Position numbers and translations under genes: made by a program. A DNA stretch of 64,000 nt, taken from Tillandsia leiboldiana. Its lineage: Eukaryota > Streptophyta > Magnoliopsida > Poales > Bromeliaceae. The notes below the pieces were generated by a model that was given only the letters and a program-made list of their open reading frames with translations, was not told the origin of the DNA and ran no database searches. This document shows, in pieces, positions 25,001 through 36,651 of the stretch; position 1 is the stretch's first letter; each line of letters opens with the position of its first letter. The stretch is taken from the NCBI GenBank assembly GCA_029204045.2, contig CM055074.1, positions 19,333,164 through 19,397,163 on the forward strand. The letters run 5' to 3'.

Positions 25001-28000
25001 CTAATTGGTGGCACAATACGTATCGCTCCGTGCCATAAGGCACGGATGGATACTTAATTCCTTGAATTAAACAAATTTTTCATGTGAATTGAAGCTCTCA
25101 CAGGATATTTTTCAAAAACACCTTGTCAAGATGGTTTTTGACTGGATCATAGTTTTCATCACGGCCCTGGTCAGCACACGAGTGAACAACAAACTGAAAC
25201 GGGCACGTAAGGACAAGGATGACACTGATTTTGTTCCCCTGGAAGACTCGGAGACGGCATCCGAAGAATGGGAACAAATAACTGAAGCAGTAGCAAAGGA
25301 AAAATCTCCTGCAACCCCTGCTTCAACGAAAGCAAAGTCGCCAACAACTGCAGCTGAGAAAGGAAAAGCTCCTATGGAACCTGGCCTTTCTATGAAGAAG
25401 AAAAGTGTTGCACGAAAGAAGACAAGAGCCGGTGGAATTCACATCGAGGAGCCACTTGCGAGTGCGCCGCCTCCACCTGTCGAGAATGTTGTGCATATCG
25501 ATTCTAAAAGGATGAAAGCTTTTGAGAATAGGGAATGCATTGGTAAGAGACACGTCAATGTTGGAAACTTGCGAGACAGATCGACGGCTTTTGGACGTCT
25601 ATTTGATCAAGCCGGGTTATCTCCGATTTGCAAGTTCCCTGAGACAACAGGTTATTGCATTCACCTTGTTAGAACTTTTTATCTTTGTGCTAACAAGCTT
25701 CAGGACATTGAGGGCGGACCAATGGAGTTTCGAACAACTGTCCGGAACACTCCTTTGACGATTACTCCTCAGTTAATTGGAGAAGTGTTGGGAATGAAGG
25801 CTCAACTAGATGGAACTCATTACATGAAGGGTCAGATTATGACCACTACTGTTTGGAGGACGATAGTTGATGGAATTTGCATGCCCGATACAAGGTCAGC
25901 CGGGAATTCGGTATTTCAAAGGAACTCCAACCAGAGTATCGGTTCTTGAACTTTATTATGTGCTACAATATCTTACCAAACATGCAAACTAAAGTCCTAA
26001 GATGGGATAGAATGCTATTTTTGTATCTTCTGGGACATCCATCTGCCGCTGAGGGTATGAACATTAATATTCCTTATATCATTTGGAATATGATGGCTCG
26101 CTACGTGGAGCATCCTCATCAGACGGAGCGACTTCCGTTTCCCTTGATAATTATGCGGATTTTTCAAAAATTTGATATTGACACTCGATTTTCGAGTTAC
26201 ATGCATAGTCTGGGAACGATTAAAGATTCAACTGTTGTGAAGTCACTCCCGCGACAACCTAATGATACACCAACCCCTCCAAGAAGCAAGAGACCTTCAA
26301 CTTCCTCCCTAATGCCAGCACAACCAGCAGCAGCAGCACAACCAGCACCAGCAGCAGCTTCAGGACCTGCAGTATTTGATACTTCGGAGGATGATGCCTC
26401 CGTCACATCTATCTATCGTGAACAACAGCAATTGTCATCTGAGCAGAGCGTATATCTCTAGATCTTCAGCGGATCACGAAGGACCAACATGATCTGAAGA
26501 GAAAGTATTCAACGCTCACCAAATTGGTAAAGAAAATATTTGACAAGCTTGGTTGTTGTACCTCCGACGACGACGACACCGGTTCAGATTGATCTTTTTA
26601 AGTCTTTTTCAGTTTTCAGTTTTTTTATGTTCTCTGACAAGTTTTTTTTCTCTTGCATGCATTTGATTTTACCTGCATCTGCATTTTTCTTTCATTCATA
26701 AGGACTTTGGATCGTCTACCACCATTCTTTATATATGGCTTTTTAGTGACAAAAAAGGGGAGATAAGAAGAGAAGAGATGAGACGAGATGAACTTGAACT
26801 GAGAAAACTTGATGAACACGCCATATTAATCTAACTATTCGACTAACTATTTTGGCATGTAAATATTCTAACTTATAACAAGTTGGTAGAACAAGTGACA
26901 GATATGATAGAACAAGTGACAGGTATGATCTGAACTTTTTGGAGAACGAATTTTTTTTTTTTTGTTGTGAACTTGAACTTTCTGGAACTTTAACATTATG
27001 ATTTGGAACTTTGATGATATTCCGAATTTGATTGATATGCGGATTTGAATGGTTATATTTGTGCATGTCTAATGTCAAGTTGAATGTAAACTCTCTGGTT
27101 GTTTATTGATTAAATTCTTGAGAAACTAATTAATTTTTCTGTCAAGAATTTTACTTTTGCAGAGAGTACAGAATTTGAAGACTCCTAGTTGTGTTTAAGT
27201 CTAGAGTTTGTATTAGGAGTTCATCTCTTATATTACATTTTATTTGGATCGTTCATACGTATTTTTGTTGTTTGGTGATTGCAACAAAAATCGTTTTTCT
27301 TTATTTTTTGTGGATTGTATGTTTTGTCACGAAACCACCAAAGAGTGAGATTGTTAAGAATTTTTGTGTTGGCGTATTTCGTGAAATTGTTTGAGTCTTG
27401 AAGATTGAAGATGAAGACTTGAAGAACAAAAAACATCAATCTCAAGAAGAATGAATTGAAATTGTTCAGGTACGTTCAATTAAATATTTTGGTGATTTGA
27501 ATACATTCTTATAGATTAGAAACACTTGGAATATTTTTTATGGCATAAAAATAAAAAACTGGACATTTTTAGTGTTCTGAATCTGGATCAGACAGATCCA
27601 GTCCGGACCCCGAACATGGTTTGGTTCATGCGAATTTCCAGTCCGGATCAACCCGATTTCAGTCCGGACCCCGAACATTACTTTTCTTATGTCGCATGAA
27701 TCAGTTCGGATCAGACTTAATTCAGTCCGGACCCCAAACTGTTGTTTATGGAATTCAGTCCGGACCCCAAACTGTTGTTTCTGGAATTGTTTTTCTTGTC
27801 TATCTATGATTTTGTAAGTATTCAGAATCACCAACACTAATAAACAAACAACGATTTCCGAAAGGAACATCGGCGCGTGGATTCGCGTGGCCTTGTGGAT
27901 TCAAGGTGTATCGACTTCGTGGATTCGGAGTTAGGCGTGTTCGTGTGATCGGCACATGCTGTATTGGTGATGACCGTGGATTCGGTTAGACTTCGTGGAT

Positions 28001-31000
28001 TCGAAGTTGGACACAAATCGTGTGATCGAGGCACGTTGAGGACTGCGGAGAAGATCTACTTGGAGCGTATGGAAAAAGTTGAGCCATAGGTTTGTATTAT
28101 ATCACCTTGTACGTGTTTTAATCTTAATAGATTTTTCCGTGTGATCGGTCCCGTGATTTTTTACTCCTAGATTGGAGTTTTCCATGTAAAAATCTTGCGT
28201 ATATTTTTTTATTTTCCGCATTGGGTTATTTTTACGCAACGATTTTGAAATTTTATTGTTTATGTGAGGACCTGAATCCCCGCGATAGGTTTACTGTTGG
28301 ATCAGCAGCTTCTGGAGGCTTATGTTGGGAGATGGAGTTGTTTTTGCGCAAATTGGACACAAGTGGTGGACTTAGTGTGAGAAAATGGATCACGAGTGTA
28401 TTTGGTTGCCCCATCGAATTTTAGGAGTGGAACTGGGCAAAACGGACATCGGATTTGGACTCAACGCGCGAAAACGATGAAAATCGGCTACTTGCTTGTA
28501 TTTTTCTGAGTCCGGACGGCCGAAAACGGACACCCGGAAGTTTTCTGGTGTTTTTGGGTGCACGGTGGACCGGTGGACCGGCGGTGTGCCACGTGGCGGC
28601 TTCTGATTGGCGCCGTACGCCACGTGGCAGTGCAGGAGTGGCGGCGCATTGGGCCCGGCCCACTGGAGCATGCGCGGGCAGCGCGCGGGCAGGCGCGCGG
28701 GTGAGCGCGGTGCATGGGGGCGGCGTGCCACGTGGAGGCTTCTCGTTGGTTCGCTCTGGACACGTGGCAGCAAGGCTGTGGCTGGCGCAGCAGGCGCGGT
28801 CCACGGAGCAGGCGGGGAGGCGCCTCGGGCTGCGTGCCGGTCAGGGTGGCAGGCGGCGCTGGCAGCGCGCACGTGGGCGCGGCGACCGAGCCACTGACCG
28901 CGGGTTCCCGCGCGTGGGCGCGCCACGCGTCAGCGTGGGCGCGGGACACGTGGTGCTTGGCGGGTGGTGGACTTGGCTGTCGCCTGTTCGGGGGTGACGT
29001 GGCTTCACCTCAGCGTTTCGGGCGCTGGTCGGACGGGGGTGTCCGACCGGGTTTTCGGCGCCCGAATGATTCGGGCGCCCGAAACCGGGGACACCCCGGT
29101 CATTTCTTGATTTGTTCTTCCCGGCCTATAAATAGGCCTTCCTCCCATCCGTTCCTCCGTTTTTGAGTTTTTCAGAGGCTTTTCTCTGCGCGATTTCTTC
29201 AGTGAGGTTCCTCCCCTCCCTCTTCTCCACTCTTTGATGGATTCCCGAGATTTTTGGAGGCCTCGGCATCGGCGTTTTCTGCGACGCGGCGCACTTCGAG
29301 GCTCCTTCGTTTTTGGACTTTTACCGTCGCTTTTCAGTATGAGAGACCCCCTGGACTACCCCGATGGACTTTTGAGCCGATTTTCACGACAGCGCGTTCA
29401 TGAGAGGTACGCCTTCGATTTTAGTGTTAATCATTTCGCCTCATTTTGGGTTTTTGGCACGGTTCCCGAGGCTTTTCTGTGACCCTTTGTACTGCAGCGA
29501 GGTACGGGACAGCGGTGGAGTATTGTTGGATTTTCTCGGTCTACGAGCATCGGAATGAGGCGTTTAAGGACTCGATTGATATCTACGCTTCGAGAGGAAC
29601 GCACCCGTATTTTTATCGGATTTTTTGGAGGACTCTTCGAAGGTGATAATTATGCTTCTTTCGGACTGGTTTCCTACAGTTTTTGTTTGTGGATACTTCA
29701 ATATACCCGCGTTGTTATATTTATATCTTGGCCTACAGGTGTCGGAACGGGGTATATAAATACTCGTTTTGGATCTACTCGTCGCGAGGATCGCAACTGT
29801 GATTTTTCTGGGATTTTTGGAGGACTGTACGTAGGTGAAATTCCCCCTCTTCTCTGCTAGTTTGTAAAACAGCATGTGTTGTTTTGGGTGTTTTGGGGTA
29901 TTTGATTGTTGTGTGTGGTTGCGTTGTTGGTTGAGGCAGAGGCTTGTGCGACTGAGTACCGAGGGTGCAGTTTCGGCGGATTTTGGATAGCGTGTGACTA
30001 CGCACTTCACCGACTTCGGTTTTGCCTGCGAAAAGCGTTTCAGGTGGGTTGCTTCATCTCCAGAACCGGTGGACGGTTCTCTAATTCTGTATGTTAGAAT
30101 GCATGCATGTTTAGGGTACAATATTTGTGATTAAGGGGTAAGCTTAGGAATGACAGTTGTACAAGGAATTGCAAGTGAATATTCATGTTAAATATTATTG
30201 AGGACTTGCATGATTTGGATATCCATGATAATGAATAGTAAAAGCTTACCTAAGGGAATTTACCCTATGTGATTGTTAGCATGCATGCTTAATTGTACAA
30301 TATTTAGCACCGAGATAGAAGCTTGAGGAATGGCCTAGATCATGCAGATTGATATACTGATCTTTTAGCATGCCATGTTGCACATAGTCTTCTATGATAT
30401 GATTACTCGATGGAGTAGGAGGCTATATCTATGTGCGGGTATTATTCTGATCATTTTTTTTGATGGACCATGGATTATGGACGGGTATAGAGTATTAGTG
30501 GATTTGGCAGGTGGTGCTACTAATTGTTATATTTGTTTTATCTTCCTTGAGGAGATTTGCATGCTTGTATGGACATCTAGATAGGCCATTATTTATTGCT
30601 ACACTATCATGTTGGAATCTGACTTAGGAGAAACCATGTTTGTTCTTTCTCCTTTCTTTTTAGATTCAGATTGCTCGGGTTCGAGCAGGGGTTTGGGATA
30701 GTGTAGTCGAGACTTTGGGTCTGGGACAGGTTGGTTTTGATTGTGGGTATTGCGGTTACCGCGGATATTGGGCGGTCGGCCGAGTGTCGGTTATACTTGA
30801 TTGTGGATGGCAGGGTATTACGGCGACCGCGGACATTGGGCGGTTGACCGGAGGTTACTTGTGCATCAGATTGGGGATCAGGTTTCTTTAGTGGATGGAT
30901 TTCCCACTTCGATCAGAGTCGTGATCCAGTCCTGCGATATCGTGATACTTGTTACAGTGATACTTTACTCGTGTGGGTCGCTCCCCTCGAGTGCCACTCC

Positions 31001-33450
31001 GGAGTGTGCGACCGTGCCGGTCAGGAGCCGGTCTGTTACTAATTTTGGGATGCGACCGTGCCGGTCAGGAGCCGGTCTGTATCCCGCGGATGAGTTCTTG
31101 AGTTCGACAACAGAGCAGGCAGTACCAGTGTTTACTGGTGATTGGATTGGGTTTATTCAGGCCGGTACTTTTGTTGTTGCACTCGTGTCAGGGGGCCGAG
31201 TGGAGTCTAGTAGCTGTGTTTAGACCAGTGCCAGTGTTGTTGGGAACCGTTTGGGTTAACGGTGGTCCCGTGGTTGTTGTGAGTTTTCGACCGTTGTGCG
31301 AGAGGTTGAGGATCTTGAGTCTATCCGTTCTGAGAGAGAGCGTGGATTTCGACTATAGCCCGCATGTGCCATTATTCGATAGCGAGTTAGTCCGTTTGGA
31401 CACCCTACGTAATTCCTGCCCGGCAATGGGAGATGGTTGTAGGTGGGCGCAGGCTTGACTGGACCAGATGTGGCAGTCAGCTCGATTGGGTCGATTGTGC
31501 ACTTCATGTGCTAGTGGTTGCATACCTTTCTTTGGTTCTCCCCGTTTGAGCATTTAGATAGAGGCATGGTAGCTGTTGAGTACCTCCAGCTTTCTTGTTC
31601 AGTTTTTACTGCATTGTCATCTTATGCCTCTAGTGGACTTAGTGGGCAGATCGTCGGGCCTGGCGGTGGTACCCACTGAGAACTCCCTTTTGGTGTAGTT
31701 CTCACACCCATTGGGGGTTTTCCCCCTCCTTTTTCTTTTCTCTCTTTTGTTTTGCAGAGTCTTAGCGGATGTTGCTGATTCTGTGGTTGTTGTGCGAGGC
31801 GAGGGAGTCGCGAGCTAGATCCCTACCCGTCTGTGGAGAGTAGCAGTACCCCTACATTGGAGATCCTGAGTACAGCCAGTAGATTATTTATTTTTTCGCA
31901 TTTGAGAGATCATTGTATTGTAAGGATCTGACTTGTACTGAGAGCCTGTACACTGATGTGTTATTTCAGATTACCTCCCTTCTGAGTTCTGGTTTATTGT
32001 ATTTGAGGATATTGTATGATTGTCATTTATGGGAGATGGATATGGTATCATTATTTCCAATTGTACAGATGATTGGTTTTAGTTTTACAGCATTTTTATT
32101 TTATAGCTCTGATATTTGTTTAGCTGTAGTCCCTTTTCTTGCAGGTAGGACGCTTCGCCTATGCAGGATTTTGTATAGGCGGCGGATCTGTTGGCGAGCC
32201 CGGGTCGCAGTTTCGACCCCGGGGCGTGACAGTTTACACCTATTCACCCACCTCTAGATGGTTTTTCCCCTATTTAGATCCTACAATAACATAACCCACA
32301 CTACGTCGCCGACCTCCTTAGGCTCCGACGACACCACCCCAGCTAGCCCCGGAGCCGCCATACACCACCCTAGCCAGCCCCGGAGCCCCCCAAGCCCGGG
32401 ATCAAGCCTTGATCCTGAGTTGAGATGGTTTCGGCCGCAAGACTAGATCTAGCGCCGCCATTGTTCCCTACCATTGCTGTCGGCATCCATGGACCCTAGC
32501 TGTTATGCTCCGACCCGCATTCCGAATAGAAAATTCCTTGCGAGCGCGTACCCAAACCCACCGCACAGACAGAGTTTTCTTTGTCCGCCCAAAACATCAC
32601 AACTAGTACAATTCAATATGTTCCAACCCAGAACTAAATTCATACAAGAATTGTAAAAGGAAAAGACATAAAACATAAACCACTAGCTATTACAAGCATT
32701 CTTCTCAAACATATAACACATTTACATTTTTCTTTTCTTCTTCCTTCTACAACCCAAAATATTATTACATTTTATTCTTTTATATTATATACCCATAGTT
32801 ACACGCTGACGAAGGGTACTTCTATCTGGGTCTCAACATAAGAGAGCACTATCTACTGAGCTACGCCCTTACCCAGCGCTACCACGCCGCTCATGGAAGG
32901 ATATGTAAAATATAGGAGTGAGAACTATAAAAATAATCCCTTGTGGATACAATCATCCAAGTGAGAAGCTCGGCCCACCAGATACAAAAGAGACACTAGA
33001 GCATATAGTAAATAATAATCTGCTGGAATATAAATCTATACTATATGTATTATGAATCAAGGATTTAAGTATCCATCGGCACGGTCCGTATCTACCGTGC
33101 CATATCGTGCCAACAAGATACCGGCACGATATAGCTCCCGTGCCGATAGCACAGCTGAAAACCCTCTTTTCTTTAAATTACTAAGTAATTTTCTTAATAA
33201 AGTTCAAAAGATTTTATAACGATACATAATAAACAATTAAAAAAATTTGTTGCTAAAGAAATAATTATTTCATGCCATTATGTGTCGACACACATGTATT
33301 GTTGTGACTGACACTCATCGGCACCGCTTGGCATGCATCATACCGTACCGTGCCGGTAAGTTTTTGGCACGATCCCGTGCCACGACACTTAAATCCTTGG
33401 TATATACATATACACATATACATATATATACGTATATATATGTATATGTG

Positions 33451-33517
<67 letters not shown>

Positions 33518-36500
33518 GAGCTCGTATGTTTTTAAAAGTATAAAGTCATCGGTGCTTGTAGGTTTTTTGCCCTTAAACGATGGTGGGCCCATTAGGTTTA
33601 GTGGGTGGCTAGTGGAATAGCATGATCTAAGAGATGAAATTAGTCAAAGAGGTAGATCTAACAGTAGAAAACTTACAAGCACCAATTGCTTGGTGCTTGT
33701 ACAAGCATAGTAGCCAGACTCTATATATATATATATATATACAACCACCGTAGCCGGACTCTATACATATATATATGTATACCACCGTAGCCGGACTCTA
33801 TACATATATATATGTATATATATATAGAGTCCGGCTACTATACTTTCTCTCTCTTTCTTTCTTTTCATTTCTTTTTAGTTGTTACATATTTTCTTTTCTT
33901 TTTTTTCTTTTTTTATCGCTTAAGAAAGAGGCAAAGAAATTGGCAATTAAAGATCTACTTATTAGGTAAGCATAAAATGTTATAATTTAAATTTTTATTT
34001 AGAATTTTTGAATATTTCATAATTATAAAGCTCTTTTTTTAAAAGAAATATAAAATTAGTCATTTTTTATTTATAGTCTATAAAAAGTTGAAAATAGCTC
34101 TACTTAATTTAATTATCATACGATCCTTATTATAGTTAATCTAATTATCTTACGGTCCCTCGTCAAAACAATATAGATTAAACTTGTAAATGTTCATTAA
34201 CCATTTGAGAAAAATTGTTCCTCTAATTTTATATTTTATGCTTTTTTTAATTCGAAGAAAAGAAAGATAAAATCAAAAGAATTTTAAAAATTAATCAATT
34301 CTCATAAGTTTTCTAAAAATTTTGATTTTTTTCTTCAAATTTTTAGTAAATATTTTTTAAAAAAATAAAAAAAAAATATATATTGGTCTAATTGCGGTCC
34401 TATTTTGGTTGCTCTACTCATCATATGGTCTATTGTCGAATAAATATATGGATCTTGAAAAGTTTTGAGAAAAAATATAATTTTTTAAAATTTTATATTT
34501 TATAATTTTTAAAATTCAAAAAAATGATAAAATCAAAATAATTTTTGAAGTTGATACATATGATTTTCTCATCATGTTGTTTTTTTTCTTATTATTTTGA
34601 ATGGATTTTAGGATAGTAGTTTTTATGAAAAAAAATTGTGTAGATCATAATGCCACTTAAGAGAATAGAAGATTATGGTTGATACGGACAAATGGTTGGT
34701 GGGAACCAAGGATTTAAGTGCCGTGGCACGGGGTCGTGCCGAAAACTTGCCGGCATGGTACGGCACGGTGCGTGCCGAGCCGTGCCGATGAGTGCCGGTC
34801 ACAAAAAATACATGCATGCCGACCAAGGATTTAAGTGCCGAGGCACGAGGTCGTGTCGAAAACTTGCCGGCACGGTACGGCACGGTGCGTGCCGAACCGT
34901 GCCGATGAGTGCCGGTCACAAAAAATACATGCGTACCAACACATAATGGTATGAAATATTTAATTTTTTTAGCAACAAAATTTTTTAATTGTTTATTATG
35001 TATCTTTATCAAATATTTTGAACTTTATTAAGAAAATTACTTAGTAATTTTAAGAAAAAAGGGTTTTGAACTGTGTCATCGGCACGAAAACTGTATCGTG
35101 CCGGTATCTTGTTGGCACGGTACGGCACGGTAGATACGGCCCGTGCCAATGGATACTTAAATCCTTGATGCCGACACATAATGCCATGAAATATTTAATT
35201 TCTTTAACAACAAAAATTTTTAATTGCTTATTATGTATCTTTATCAAATATTTTGAACTTTATTAAGAAAATTACTTAGTAATTTTAAGAAAAAAGGGTT
35301 TTGAACTGTGTCATCGGCACGGGAGCTGTATCGTGCCGGTATCTTGTTGGCACGGTACGGCACGGTAGATACGGCCCGTGCCGATGGATACTTAAAACCT
35401 TGGTGGGAACAAATTTCATTGGAAGTGTAATTACTATAATATGGTCGGAATGGGTGGAGGTGTCACCCGCCTAAACAAACATATCACTGGAAGTTTTTTT
35501 AAAGTAGCGAAATGCCCTAAAGTCCCTTAGGAGATAAAACATGCAATGAAAATTGAGTTAGAATCTCCAAAGATAGCAAAAAAGAAAACGAGGGATAATC
35601 GATATGAACTAAATAAACTAGCGGCTGAGTATCTCTCTGTTGACCCATATGAAGGTACAGGTGATGCATTTGATATTGATACTAGAGCTGCCATGGAAGT
35701 ATCTTTACAGGAAAAATGGCAGCAAGATGAAGTCCAACGACATAGAGCACAATTTACGACCTCTCAGTTTGATGTCAGTGGTGGGTCTGGGTCTGGCTCT
35801 GCACCATCAGGTTTATCTCGAAGTGGTTCTGTTGGTCGCATGTTCGATAGATTAAAAAAAATACTAAAGGAAAAAGTGGAAAAGCTCCAAATATTATAGA
35901 TGTAAACCCAATGGCATTTCCTAGCCCTGATGCTCAACAACAACGCATAGATACTGTAATGCACCGACTCCGCGAAATAGCGAAGTGCGGCGAAAATACT
36001 TATAACACATTTAAAATGTAATTACAAGTGAGTTTGAAGCATTTCGGATCGACGCGAAAGCCTTTGGATCGAAAAGTGAGTTGGCGAGGAAAGAATTGGA
36101 GTCATAAATCTTAAAGCTGTTCGTTGATATTTTTTTAAAAAAAAAATTAGATTTGTTTGTTTGATCAAACTTCATATTTTGGATTGTGCAGTTTTTTTTT
36201 AGATTTTTTTAGATCAAATTTAGATTTTTTTTTAAAATTTATTCATTTGATTTTTTATTTTCGTTTTGGAATTGCAGTTTTTTTTTAGATTTGTTGATTT
36301 ATTGTGTAGAGAGAGATATAGAAAGAGGTGGGAGAGAGAGAGAATGAGAGAAACAATGCCTCTCTCTCTCTTTCTCTCTGTATACGCACATATCCCAAAG
36401 AAAGAAAAAGTGAGAAAAAAAAAATAGAAAGTGCGTAAATGGATCATAAAACGAAAAATACTCTGTCAATTCGCTTAGAGTCCTAGCACGGATCTAAAAG

Positions 36501-36561
36501 TGATCTAACGGTAAAAAATTTACAAGCACAAGTCAGGTTGTGCTATTGATAGCATAGCAGC

Positions 36562-36651
<90 letters not shown>

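Larger units (their letters stand above)
28263..32231 (+). mobile_element. Gypsy solo LTR, 3,969 bp
   Basis: TGTGAGGACCTG ... GGGGCGTGACA with an exact 5-bp duplication GTTTA (28258-28262 and 32232-32236). Nothing internal remains, so it arose by LTR-LTR recombination. A GC-rich U3 with six CACGTG boxes precedes a TATA box (CTATAAATAGG near 29126). Direct repeats lie at about 30745-30855 and 31006-31080. The small open frames inside resemble no known protein. Confidence 0.9.
16169..32300 (+). mobile_element. Full-length SIRE/Maximus-type Ty1/copia element with nested insertions
   Basis: It is bounded by target duplications CTACG (16164-16168 and 32301-32305). The LTRs start TGGTAAGGATTTTTGTG and TGTTAAGAATTTTTGTG, and both end ATAACCCACA. 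Order: 5' LTR, tRNA-Met primer site, gag, protease, integrase, RT-RNase H, a long spacer, an envelope-position ORF, 3' LTR. That third ORF marks the SIRE/Maximus lineage. Without its own insertions (hAT at 23476-25064, solo LTR at 28263-32231) it is about 10.6 kb. Stops and frameshifts in all coding parts make it inactive. Confidence 0.9.

Noticed and set aside
25089..26592. A true envelope protein or endogenous virus
   Set aside because: The position matches the env slot of SIRE elements, but I see no fusion peptide, cleavage site or second membrane anchor; it is better described as a plant transposon protein type ORF.
28390..28997. Long overlapping open frames on both strands (up to 180 codons)
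   Set aside because: They come from the very GC-rich LTR U3, where stop codons are rare. Composition is Arg/Ala/Gly-rich in every frame with no domain.
32828..32863. tRNA gene or SINE on the minus strand
   Set aside because: A-box-like and B-box-like motifs are present but only about 16 bases apart, and no cloverleaf can be drawn. Kept only as a weak note.
33280..33592. Further Ile-Tyr repeat frames
   Set aside because: Translation of a TA/TATACA microsatellite next to a hAT element.
36232..36447. Small minus-strand frame near the GAGAGA tract
   Set aside because: Low-complexity Phe/Ser-rich translation of T-rich DNA with no support.
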